A stretch of 5,348 nt of DNA from Nitrospira sp. (GCA_029858925.1 JAOUEB010000129.1:1-5348), one strand, 5' to 3'; counted from the stretch's first letter, positions 1 through 5,348 are shown. Notes: a model not told the origin generated them from the letters alone. Numbers and translations: made by a program.

Positions 1-345
1 AACCGTATCCCTATTGTGTCGTGGCTGAAAAGTAATGCCGACGAAAGTCTTGCCCATGCGTATAAAGCCGGGGAACTGGTTACCTTGCTTGGCGGCCACC
101 CGTCATTGAAAATTGGGACGCTCTTGGAAACCGAGCAGCATGACGTGGGAGATATCCTGCGGGAAAGCCTGGAGCACGAGAAAGCCGCCGCCGCCGCTTA
201 TTACGAACTTCTGAAACTCTCCGAAGGAAAATCCGTTCTGTTGGAAGAATTTGCGCGAGAGATGATCGTCGGCGAGGAGCTGCACCTTGACGAGGTGAAC
301 AAGATGTTGCGCAAGTCAGGCGATGTCCAGCCATTTCGCTCCTAA
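1..345 (+). CDS. Ferritin-like / bacterioferritin-type protein, 5' end missing
   Basis: The frame is open from base 1 to the TAA at 343-345, giving 114 visible residues. The GTG at 16 is therefore probably internal, and the gene begins left of the window. Bacterioferritins are about 155 residues, so roughly the first helix is missing. The visible part has the family pattern: a helix ending in GELVTLLGGHP (residues 24-34, compare the usual 'LEGHPN' turn), then a helix with E60 in ESLEHEKAAAAAYYEL, and a last helix with E92-E-L-H95 (GEELHLDEV). E60, E92 and H95 match family di-iron ligands by eye. The expected ExxH of the preceding helix reads S-L-A-H (S16 to H19), with a Glu one position earlier (E15). 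Family role: iron oxidation and storage or oxidative-stress protection in the cytoplasm. Whether this is a true bacterioferritin or a looser ferritin-like protein cannot be told without the N-terminus. The next gene begins 92 bases downstream. Confidence 0.85.
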   Translation, partial: NRIPIVSWLKSNADESLAHAYKAGELVTLLGGHPSLKIGTLLETEQHDVGDILRESLEHEKAAAAAYYELLKLSEGKSVLLEEFAREMIVGEELHLDEVNKMLRKSGDVQPFRS

Positions 346-427
346 CCCTTCACATGACTGGGAAAGACAACGGGGTTGAGCGCATCGGTCGCGTGATCGC
401 GTACGGCGGCCGATGTGCTGTATTCAT

Positions 428-434
428 GGAGGTG
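428..434 (+). promoter_or_regulatory. Ribosome binding site of the SnoaL-like gene
   Basis: GGAGGTG lies five bases before the ATG at 438. This decides the start: an in-frame ATG at 354 would give a longer protein, but it has no such site and would put 28 non-signal residues before a good signal peptide. Confidence 0.75.
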
Positions 435-437
435 CCG

Positions 438-1019
438 ATGAAGCGATATGGCAAGGCGAGGGTGGGTATCGGTCTAGGTCTGGTTTTGTGCGCAGTGCTG
501 GCATCAGGGGCTGTGTTCGCCGAAGTGCAGGTGTTGCCGGACACGGAGTTGATGGTGGAGGGCAAGAAGATCACGGGACAAAGCCGCTTGCTCCGCCATC
601 CGGCCGTGAAAGAGCTGCTCGCATCGTTCCATCGTGCGGAATCGGCGTTGCAGAAAAAGAATCTGGACGATCTCATGGAATTTTATGCCCCGGGATACAA
701 TTACCACGGGTTGAAAGCAAGCGACGTGCGCCGGGTGTGGGATGAGGTGTTCACGCACTACAAGGCCTTGTCGTCCCTTCATCTGTTGTCCGATATCAAA
801 GTCCTGCAGGTAGATTCCAGGCTTCGGGCGGAGGTCACCTGCACCGGCGGGCTGTACGGCACCGATGAACGCACGGGCACCCGGATCACGCTTGACAGTT
901 GGTTTCGTGAGGTGCACTACCTGGTCAAGGAAGATGGTGTCTGGAGGTTTCTCGGCAATGCCGGGGAGGCTCCGACTGCCGCTCCCTTCTCCTCCGCGCC
1001 GCATCACCCGTTATTTTGA
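438..1019 (+). CDS. Secreted SnoaL/DUF4440-like (NTF2-fold) protein
   Basis: The product has 193 residues. Residues 1-28 form a Sec signal peptide: a positive start (MKRYGKAR), a hydrophobic core (residues 9-24) and a likely signal peptidase I cut after V-F-A28. The mature part has the layout of NTF2-like/SnoaL/DUF4440 domains: a helix with HPAVKELLASFHRAESALQ (54-72), NLDDLMEFYAPGYNYHG (75-91), a second helix to about 109, then beta strands ending in GVWRFLGNAG (167-176). Such domains bind small ligands or serve as enzyme folds or dimer modules. No catalytic residues can be assigned here and the substrate is unknown. A periplasmic location is inferred from the signal peptide. The tail (177-193) is rich in Ala, Pro and Ser and probably disordered. 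The gene lies between the ferritin-like gene and a small membrane-protein gene, which does not reveal its job. The fold is moderately sure and the function unknown. Confidence 0.8.
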   Translation: MKRYGKARVGIGLGLVLCAVLASGAVFAEVQVLPDTELMVEGKKITGQSRLLRHPAVKELLASFHRAESALQKKNLDDLMEFYAPGYNYHGLKASDVRRVWDEVFTHYKALSSLHLLSDIKVLQVDSRLRAEVTCTGGLYGTDERTGTRITLDSWFREVHYLVKEDGVWRFLGNAGEAPTAAPFSSAPHHPLF

Positions 1020-1022
1020 AGG

Positions 1023-1052
1023 CTGACGCGAGGCCATCTTTTCTGGTACACT
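1023..1052 (+). promoter_or_regulatory. Possible sigma70-type promoter with very short leader
   Basis: CTGACG (1023-1028) and TACACT (1047-1052) each match four of six consensus bases and are 18 bases apart. TG at 1044-1045 makes the -10 element extended (TGGTACACT). Transcription would start near 1058-1060, only a few bases before the ATG at 1063, where no Shine-Dalgarno site is seen. The message may be almost leaderless. This was read by eye and is not proven. Confidence 0.35.
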
Positions 1053-1062
1053 CTCCCCCGCT

Positions 1063-1350
1063 ATGATAACCCAACCGGAACAGTCTTCCGATTTCCCCAA
1101 GAGCGTGCTTGATGCGCTATGGCGCGGCAAAAGAAGCGAGGCGATCGACTTGCTTCAGCGTGAGCGGAACATCAGCAGGGAAGAGGCGAGGGAGGTGGTG
1201 GGGACCTTCATCCTCGCCAATAAGTCTGTGCAACGAAGGATGGACGATGAGCAGCCTAAGCTCAGTTGGGGATACACGCCGTGGCTGCTGCTGCTCCAGG
1301 CGATCGTGGTCGCGGTCGGGTATTACTTGTTGTTTTATGAGAAAGGGTGA
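1063..1350 (+). CDS. Small tail-anchored-type membrane protein with L7/L12 C-terminal-like motif
   Basis: The product has 95 residues. Residues 11-50 contain FPKSVLDALWRGKRSEAIDL and then LQRERNISREEAREVVGTFI. This resembles the 'G-x-K-x-x-A-I-x-x-x-R-x-x-x-G-L-x-x-x-E-A-K-x-x-V' pattern of the ribosomal protein L7/L12 C-terminal domain, which also occurs in small bacterial proteins of unknown role. A hydrophilic linker (51-70) is followed by a single hydrophobic helix (about W74 to Y92) and a short charged end (EKG). No signal peptide is present, so the N-terminal domain probably faces the cytoplasm with the helix as a C-terminal anchor. The start has no clear Shine-Dalgarno site, but ATG 1063 lies just after a promoter-like sequence. 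The gene follows the SnoaL-like gene by 43 bases on the same strand. Function is unknown and the L7/L12 similarity is by eye. Confidence 0.7.
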   Translation: MITQPEQSSDFPKSVLDALWRGKRSEAIDLLQRERNISREEAREVVGTFILANKSVQRRMDDEQPKLSWGYTPWLLLLQAIVVAVGYYLLFYEKG

Positions 1351-1351
1351 C

Positions 1352-1375
1352 GTTCCGTGCCGGCGCGGCATGAAC
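1352..1375 (+). other. Stem-loop just after the membrane-protein gene
   Basis: GTTCCGTGCCG pairs with CGGCATGAAC across a GCG loop. This gives a seven-pair stem (one G-U), a bulged C and three more pairs. It begins two bases after the TGA at 1348-1350. No run of T follows, so it is not a standard intrinsic terminator. It could protect the 3' end of the message or be a weak or factor-assisted terminator. Confidence 0.35.
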
Positions 1376-1502
1376 GGATCTTGACCGCTTTCCATTGTGC
1401 CCATCCCCATAGGTTCTTCCTCGGTTCTCTGAATCTGATCCACGCCTCCAGTTCCGTCATATCTGCTACGACTGAGCGGGTGTTGACCCTTTCACGCACT
1501 CC

Positions 1503-1513
1503 GGAGGCGCCTC
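1503..1513 (+). promoter_or_regulatory. Strong Shine-Dalgarno inside a 10-bp palindrome
   Basis: GGAGG (1503-1507) lies six bases before the ATG at 1514, a near-ideal ribosome binding site. Bases 1504-1513 (GAGGCGCCTC) form a perfect palindrome over this site. The multicopper oxidase start at 1600 has only a weak AGG (1590-1592), so this is the best ribosome entry site in the copA leader. Confidence 0.55.
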
Positions 1514-1591
1514 ATGAAACAACCGATCGATACTGACGGCCGTCCTCTAGTGGTGCGCCGGACAGCAGCGATAAAGGGTTGGCATAGATAG
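1514..1591 (+). CDS. Possible 25-residue leader ORF upstream of copA
   Basis: ATG at 1514 opens a 25-codon frame (MKQPIDTDGR at the start, AAIKGWHR at the end) closed by TAG at 1589-1591, eight bases before the copA ATG. It is preceded by GGAGG at ideal spacing. The peptide is basic towards its end, with no Cys or internal Met and a single His, so it is not an obvious metal-binding peptide and it has no membrane segment. The likely role, if translated, is to load ribosomes that then restart at copA. That is inference from spacing and relative ribosome-site strength. It could equally be a chance frame. No family is recognised. Confidence 0.4.
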   Translation: MKQPIDTDGRPLVVRRTAAIKGWHR

Positions 1592-1599
1592 GCGCGATC

Positions 1600-3471
1600 A
1601 TGCCGAACACATTCGGACCGATTTCTAGACGTCTACTACTCAAGCGAGCCGGGGCTCTGGGACTGCTGACGGCGATGCAGCACCTTCTCCTTGCCTGCAG
1701 GATCAACTCGCTGATTCCCTCCGCTCTGGCTGGTACGCAGCCCGCAATGCTGAGCGGCGAGGTCATTGATCTGGACATCGGTGAATATCGGTTTACGGTG
1801 GGAGACCGATCCGCACCAGCCATGACCATCAACGGGACAATCCCAGGCCCGTTGATCCGTCTGAAAGAGGGACAAGAAGCGACATTGCGGGTCACCAACC
1901 GCTTGGCCGAAAGCACGTCCATTCACTGGCACGGTATTCTGTTGAAGCCCGACATGGACGGCGTGCCGGGCGTGAGTTTCGGCGGCATCGCGCCTGGGAC
2001 AACCTTCATCTATCGGTTTCCGGTCCAGCAGAGCGGCACCTATTGGTATCACAGCCACTCAGGCGGTCAGGAATTGCAAGGCATGTACGCGCCGATGATT
2101 GTGGACCCGATCGAACCGGATCCGTTTCAGTATGACCGGGAGTATGTGGTGATGCTGTCGGATTGGACCGTCGAATCGCCAGAAACTGTGCTCAGCAATC
2201 TCAAAAAGCTCCCCGGCTATTACAACTTTCAGCGGCGCACCCTGGGCCAGTTCTTTGAGGACGCCTCACGCATGGGGTGGTGGCCTGCCCTCCAGGACTA
2301 CTTGATGTGGGACCAGATGCGGATGGACCCGACCGACTTCGCCGATGTCACCGGTTACACCTTCACCTATCTGCTGAATGGCGTATCCCCGGCAGCCAAT
2401 TGGACCGGGCTGTTTCGTCCGGGCGAGAAGGTCCGCCTGCGGTTCATCAATGCCGCGGCCATGACGTTCTTCGACGTGCACATTCCAGACCTCAAAATGA
2501 CGGTGGTGCAGGCCGACGGGCAGAACGTTCAGCCGGTGATTGTAGATGAGTTCCGCATGGGGGTGGCCGAAACCTTCGACGTGATCGTCGAACTACCTGA
2601 GGATCGCGCCTACACGATTTTCGCCGAGACGATGGATCGGAGCGGCTATGCGCGGGGTACGCTGGCGCCGAGAGCAGGGATAACGGCCGCGGTTCCTCCT
2701 CGCCGTCCCAGACCGGTGCGGACGATGGCTGACATGGGTATGCCAATGGAGCACGGTGGTATGGGGGGCATGAAGGACCCCCATGTGAGCGGTATGCAGA
2801 TGCCCGGCATGGAACCTTCCAGCGACACGCCCCACGGTCAGGAAATGCCGCACATGCATGGCATACAGGAGATGCCGGGCATGAAGGCAGATGATCAACG
2901 CCGCTCGAAGATTCCCGGCATCGAACCGGTGAAGCACGGTCCCGATGACCATGGCACCGGCAATCAAATGATCGCCGAGTATTCACGAAATATGATGCAC
3001 GAACCGGGTCGTGGACTGGAAGGAAGTTCTCGGCGGGTGCTCCTCTATACCGACTTAAAAAGCCTGACCCCGTACCCGGATCAACGTGAGCCGGAGCGGG
3101 AGATCGAACTGCATGTGACCGGCAACATGGACCGCTACATGTGGTCGTTCGACGGCGAGACGTATTCAGAATCCCAAGACCCGATCCGCTTCCGGTACGG
3201 TGAGCGTCTGCGGCTCACCCTTGTGAATGACACCATGATGGAGCATCCGCTCCATCTGCATGGCATGTGGATGCAGCTCGAAAATGGCACCGGCGCGTAC
3301 CTGCCGCGCAAGCACACCGTCATCGTCAAGCCCGCGGAGCGGGTGAGCGTGGCGATTACCGCGGACGCGCCGGGTCGCTGGGCGTTTCACTGCCATCTGC
3401 TGCTTCACATGGAGGCGGGGATGTTCCGCGTCGTCGAAGTGTCCGACAATACGCATGGCGGGCACTCGTGA
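1600..3471 (+). CDS. copA: Copper-resistance multicopper oxidase CopA/PcoA
   Basis: The product has 623 residues, near the usual CopA size. The N-terminus carries a twin-arginine signal (S9-R-R-L-L-L-K15) and a hydrophobic stretch to C33, so it is probably exported folded to the periplasm. Cleavage could follow ALA44, or a lipobox-like LLAC33 could anchor it. Three cupredoxin domains lie at about 55-170, 175-355 and 480-615. All copper motifs are present: HWHG (109-112), HSH (151-153), HPLHLHG (549-555) and HCHLLLHMEAGM (597-608, with C598 and M608 as likely type 1 ligands). A Met/His-rich insert at 376-470 has 13 Met and 5 His within residues 376-428, as in copper-handling oxidases such as PcoA and CueO. 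Family role: oxidation and sequestration of periplasmic copper. ATG 1600 is the first start after an in-frame TAG at 1585-1587. The gene overlaps copB by four bases. No CueR- or CopR-type operator was recognised upstream. Confidence 0.96.
   Translation: MPNTFGPISRRLLLKRAGALGLLTAMQHLLLACRINSLIPSALAGTQPAMLSGEVIDLDIGEYRFTVGDRSAPAMTINGTIPGPLIRLKEGQEATLRVTNRLAESTSIHWHGILLKPDMDGVPGVSFGGIAPGTTFIYRFPVQQSGTYWYHSHSGGQELQGMYAPMIVDPIEPDPFQYDREYVVMLSDWTVESPETVLSNLKKLPGYYNFQRRTLGQFFEDASRMGWWPALQDYLMWDQMRMDPTDFADVTGYTFTYLLNGVSPAANWTGLFRPGEKVRLRFINAAAMTFFDVHIPDLKMTVVQADGQNVQPVIVDEFRMGVAETFDVIVELPEDRAYTIFAETMDRSGYARGTLAPRAGITAAVPPRRPRPVRTMADMGMPMEHGGMGGMKDPHVSGMQMPGMEPSSDTPHGQEMPHMHGIQEMPGMKADDQRRSKIPGIEPVKHGPDDHGTGNQMIAEYSRNMMHEPGRGLEGSSRRVLLYTDLKSLTPYPDQREPEREIELHVTGNMDRYMWSFDGETYSESQDPIRFRYGERLRLTLVNDTMMEHPLHLHGMWMQLENGTGAYLPRKHTVIVKPAERVSVAITADAPGRWAFHCHLLLHMEAGMFRVVEVSDNTHGGHS
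2797..2928 (+). repeat. Three imperfect MPGMEP-type repeats in the CopA Met-rich insert
   Basis: Units are at 2797-2817 (QMPGMEP), 2869-2889 (EMPGMKA) and 2908-2928 (KIPGIEP). At DNA level they share a core close to ATGCCCGGCATGGAACC. In the third unit both Met codons have become Ile (ATT, ATC). The pattern suggests internal duplication followed by decay of one unit. Confidence 0.6.
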
Positions 3472-4358
3472 ACGCTTGTCGAGGGGCCATCGTGGCTTCG
3501 GCAATGGCTTGTCTGGTCAGTACTGGGACCGGCGCGGCGTTCGCTTCTGCGCAAACTGCAGGAACAATGGACACGATTGCCCTGAGGACCATCGCACCTG
3601 GTCCGAATACGGCACGGAGCATTCTCGCAACTTCTGAACCGGAACGCACCGTGCCGACCGTCTCTCTACAGCAAGACTGGCCCAGCCCGGTAAACGACCA
3701 GGAACACCGGCTGTTCACCCTGGTGGATGTGCTGGAATATCGGCCGAGCACGGCCAAGAGAGAAAGCACGAGCGACTACCGGTGGGACATCGAAGGCTGG
3801 TACGGAGGGGATTACAATCGCCTCTGGTTCAAGAGCGAAGGGCAAAGGGACACGGCTTTCAAGGCAGACTATGACGTGGATTTTCAGCTCCTCTATGGGC
3901 GGTTCATTCGGAAGTATTATGACATTCAAGTGGGGGGCCGCGTTGAAACACAGTCGTTTCGCGGGGCGAACGTCACGCGGGGGCAAACCGTGATTGGAAT
4001 CGAAGGGTTGGTGCCCTACAACTACGACGTCGAGGCCGCGCTCTTCATCGATCTGGACGGCAAGGTGTCAGGACGACTGTCGCTTACCAAGGACTTCCTG
4101 CTGACTCAGCGGTTGATTCTCCAGGGCCGGTTTGAAACCAGTGCGGCGGTTCAACGGGTCGAGCGGTTCACGACGGGCTCGGGGCTGAACTATCTGGAAT
4201 TCGGCATGCGTCTTCGCTACGAAATCCGGCGCGAATTCGCGCCCTACATCGGGTTCTCGCTGGATCGAAGTTTCGGAGAAACCGCGACGCTGGTTCGGCA
4301 GGAAGGCGGAGATCCAAGCCAGATTCGGCTTGTCACGGGTCTGCGGGCGTGGTTCTAG
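3468..4358 (+). CDS. copB: Outer-membrane copper-resistance protein CopB/PcoB
   Basis: The chosen start is the GTG at 3468, which overlaps the copA stop as GTGA (3468-3471), so coupled translation is likely. The frame is open further upstream to 3267, but that part runs across copA codons. The product has 296 residues. Residues 1-28 look like a signal peptide (hydrophobic core, cut after ASA28). The conserved CopB domain starts near DWPSPVNDQE (70-79) and includes GWYGGDYNRLWFKSEG (110-125), IGIEGLVPYNYDVEA (176-190), LLTQRLILQGRFE (211-223), GLNYLEFGMRLRYEIRREFA (239-258) and a C-terminal GLRAWF ending in Phe, typical of outer-membrane beta-barrels. Family role: copper tolerance at the outer membrane together with CopA; the mechanism is not settled. 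Oddity: the Met/His-rich region common between signal peptide and barrel in CopB/PcoB is absent. Residues 29-69 hold only one Met and no His. Confidence 0.93.
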   Translation: MNACRGAIVASAMACLVSTGTGAAFASAQTAGTMDTIALRTIAPGPNTARSILATSEPERTVPTVSLQQDWPSPVNDQEHRLFTLVDVLEYRPSTAKRESTSDYRWDIEGWYGGDYNRLWFKSEGQRDTAFKADYDVDFQLLYGRFIRKYYDIQVGGRVETQSFRGANVTRGQTVIGIEGLVPYNYDVEAALFIDLDGKVSGRLSLTKDFLLTQRLILQGRFETSAAVQRVERFTTGSGLNYLEFGMRLRYEIRREFAPYIGFSLDRSFGETATLVRQEGGDPSQIRLVTGLRAWF

Positions 4359-4383
4359 CCCGTACCGGCCGAGGCGTGATGGT

Positions 4384-4391
4384 GGGGGGGG
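4384..4391 (+). repeat. G8 homopolymer run between copB and the Fe-S gene
   Basis: Eight G in a row lie 26 bases after the copB stop and just upstream of a promoter-like sequence. Such runs are prone to slippage in replication and to sequencing error. There is no evidence here that the length varies. Confidence 0.8.
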
Positions 4392-4395
4392 AGCC

Positions 4396-4424
4396 TTGCA
4401 AGAGAAACCTGGAGTCCGTACCAT
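4396..4424 (+). promoter_or_regulatory. Possible sigma70-type promoter for the Fe-S subunit gene
   Basis: TTGCAA (4396-4401) and TACCAT (4419-4424) each match four of six consensus bases at the ideal 17-base spacing. Transcription would begin around 4430-4432, leaving a leader of about 18 bases before the ATG at 4449. This fits a new transcription unit after copB. Confidence 0.4.
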
Positions 4425-4446
4425 GCTGCGAATGTATCCGGCATAA
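4423..4446 (+). other. Seven-codon mini-ORF ahead of the Fe-S gene
   Basis: ATG 4423 to TAA 4446 encodes MLRMYPA. GGAG (4411-4414) lies eight bases upstream, and the stop is two bases before the ATG at 4449, which has no clear Shine-Dalgarno of its own. It could load ribosomes for restart if transcripts read through from copB. If the promoter at 4396-4424 is used instead, this ATG is not in the message. It may be chance. Confidence 0.3.
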
Positions 4447-4448
4447 CG

Positions 4449-5348
4449 ATGAATTCTGATGCGCGCGGCGCCCTACCACTAGCCGATCTTCAACGACTGC
4501 TCGATGCCTTGGGCGCGAAGGGGTATCGAATCGTCGGGCCCAGGGTGCGCGATGGGGCGGTGGTGTGGGAGACCGTTGAACGAACGGCGGATCTTCCGAT
4601 CGGCTGGCGGGATGTGCAGGAACCGGGACGCTACCGGCTTGAGCGATCCGGCGAGGACCGTCTCTTCGGCGTCGTGCATGGACCGCAATCCCTGAAGCCT
4701 TTCAGTTTCGCGCCGCGCGAGCCGCTCCTTACCATCGAGCGATCGAAGAAGAGTCTCACCGCAGTTCCCACCATGCCGAAATCGGAGAAGGTGGCAGTCC
4801 TCGGCGCCCGTCCCTGCGATGTGGCGGGCTTAGTCATGCAGGACAGGATTTTCCTCCGCGATGCCTATGCCGACCCCTATTATCAGGCGAGACGTAACGG
4901 ATTATTTGTGATCGCCGTGAACTGTACGAGGGCCCTCTCCACCTGCTTTTGTGCGTCCATGGGAAGTGGACCTCAGGCGAAAGTGGGCTTCGACCTTGCC
5001 CTCACCGAATTGGATACCGTCTTTCTCATCGAAGCAGGAAGCCCGGAAGGAAGAGAGATTCTTTCAGCGCTTGAAGTCAAACCTGCTTCTCAGACACACA
5101 TCGAAACAGCGGAATCTCACATCGGCTCCTGTGCGATGAGTCAAACGCGACGCCTCGACACCTCCGAACTGCCAGGGGCGTTGTATGAGGCGCAGGAGCA
5201 CGCTCGGTGGGATGACGTAGCGGCACGTTGCCTGGCCTGCGCGAACTGTACGATGGTCTGCCCAACCTGCTTTTGTCACACGGTCGAGGAGACTCCCGAT
5301 CTCACCGGGCAGCGCGCGGAGCACGCCAGGTCGTGGGGTTCCTGTTTC
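4449..5348 (+). CDS. hydB: 4Fe-4S dicluster subunit, hydrogenase (group 3b) beta / AsrA-like, 3' end missing
   Basis: An open frame of 300 codons runs from ATG 4449 to the right edge without a stop. The protein has GARPCD (119-124), NCTRALSTCFCASMGSGP (158-175, with C159, C166 and C168) and GFDLALTEL (180-188). It then has CLACANCTMVCPTCFCH (261-277), a 4Fe-4S motif with C261, C264, C267 and C271 plus C274 and C276. These are hallmarks of the beta subunit of 3b-type [NiFe] hydrogenases (sulfhydrogenase) and of the related AsrA subunit of anaerobic sulfite reductase. In the family this cytoplasmic subunit passes electrons between an NAD(P)-linked flavin subunit and the hydrogenase small subunit. 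A second Cys cluster expected further on lies beyond the edge. No signal peptide is seen. An upstream in-frame TGA (4377-4379) and no other in-frame ATG/GTG support this start. The family is sure; hydrogenase versus sulfite-reductase partner cannot be decided here, so the symbol is provisional. Confidence 0.85.
   Translation, partial: MNSDARGALPLADLQRLLDALGAKGYRIVGPRVRDGAVVWETVERTADLPIGWRDVQEPGRYRLERSGEDRLFGVVHGPQSLKPFSFAPREPLLTIERSKKSLTAVPTMPKSEKVAVLGARPCDVAGLVMQDRIFLRDAYADPYYQARRNGLFVIAVNCTRALSTCFCASMGSGPQAKVGFDLALTELDTVFLIEAGSPEGREILSALEVKPASQTHIETAESHIGSCAMSQTRRLDTSELPGALYEAQEHARWDDVAARCLACANCTMVCPTCFCHTVEETPDLTGQRAEHARSWGSCF

Noticed and set aside
382..416. CATCGG/CCGATG inverted repeat upstream of the SnoaL-like gene
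   Set aside because: A six-pair stem with a long loop and no T run is too weak to call a terminator or operator.
354..437. Longer N-terminus for the SnoaL-like protein from ATG 354
   Set aside because: There is no ribosome site at 354, while ATG 438 has GGAGGTG five bases upstream and begins a clear signal peptide.
504..1007. 167-codon minus-strand frame opposite the SnoaL-like gene
   Set aside because: It lies wholly opposite a convincing gene, has no recognisable domain, and is expected as a shadow in GC-rich coding DNA.
1109..1384. 91-codon plus-strand frame overlapping the small membrane protein
   Set aside because: Low-complexity Arg/Ser/Trp/Cys-rich translation in a shifted frame; the 1063-1350 frame has a coherent domain and membrane helix.
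1381..1488. TTGACC sequences at 1381 and 1483 as -35 elements for copA
   Set aside because: No acceptable -10 element is found 15 to 19 bases downstream of either one.
2492..2986. 164-codon minus-strand frame opposite copA
   Set aside because: It is Arg-, Pro- and Ser-rich with no domain and lies opposite the conserved oxidase and its Met-rich insert.
3267..3467. Upstream extension of copB inside copA
   Set aside because: It overlaps conserved copA codons, including the HCH motif, and reads as Arg- and Ala-rich shadow sequence. The signal peptide fits the GTG at 3468.
4951..5139. Short frames on both strands across 4479-5324
   Set aside because: All are shadows of the long open frame from 4449, which carries conserved Cys motifs and simply runs off the window edge.

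Overview
The window looks like a stretch of GC-rich chromosome from an aerobic or facultative bacterium. All supported genes lie on the + strand: a ferritin-like protein, two small envelope proteins, a periplasmic copper-resistance pair (copA-copB), and the start of an iron-sulfur subunit of the kind found in group 3b [NiFe] hydrogenases or anaerobic sulfite reductases. Nitrospirota, including comammox Nitrospira that carry group 3b hydrogenases, is a reasonable guess. That guess rests on gene content and overall sequence flavour, not on a marker gene, so it is tentative.

Layout. Positions 1-345 hold the C-terminal part of a ferritin/bacterioferritin-like four-helix protein, cut by the left edge. 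Positions 438-1019 encode a secreted protein with a SnoaL/DUF4440-like (NTF2-fold) domain. Positions 1063-1350 encode a 95-residue protein with a cytosolic domain resembling the ribosomal L7/L12 C-terminal motif and one C-terminal membrane helix. A 249-base gap follows. It holds a stem-loop just after the stop and a possible 25-codon leader ORF (1514-1591) with a strong Shine-Dalgarno site, ending 8 bases before the next gene. Positions 1600-3471 encode a Tat-exported CopA-type multicopper oxidase with all four copper motifs and a long Met/His-rich insert. Positions 3468-4358 encode the outer-membrane protein CopB, joined to copA by a 4-base GTGA overlap. A 90-base gap carries a G8 run, a plausible sigma70-type promoter and a 7-codon mini-ORF. 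From 4449 to the right edge runs an open frame of 300 codons without a stop, encoding the Fe-S beta-type subunit.

How the genes work together. CopA probably oxidises or binds copper in the periplasm and CopB sits in the outer membrane, so the pair should be co-translated for copper tolerance. The ferritin-like protein stores or detoxifies iron, so the left and central parts share a metal-handling theme, but no shared regulation is visible. The Fe-S subunit starts a separate redox unit whose catalytic subunits would lie to the right of the window.

No tRNA, rRNA, CRISPR array, insertion sequence or convincing intrinsic terminator was seen. Most of the window is recognisable biology. The less expected points are the leader ORFs, the Met-rich repeats in CopA alongside a CopB that lacks the usual Met-rich N-terminus, a possible Tat-lipoprotein anchor on CopA, and the L7/L12-like membrane protein.
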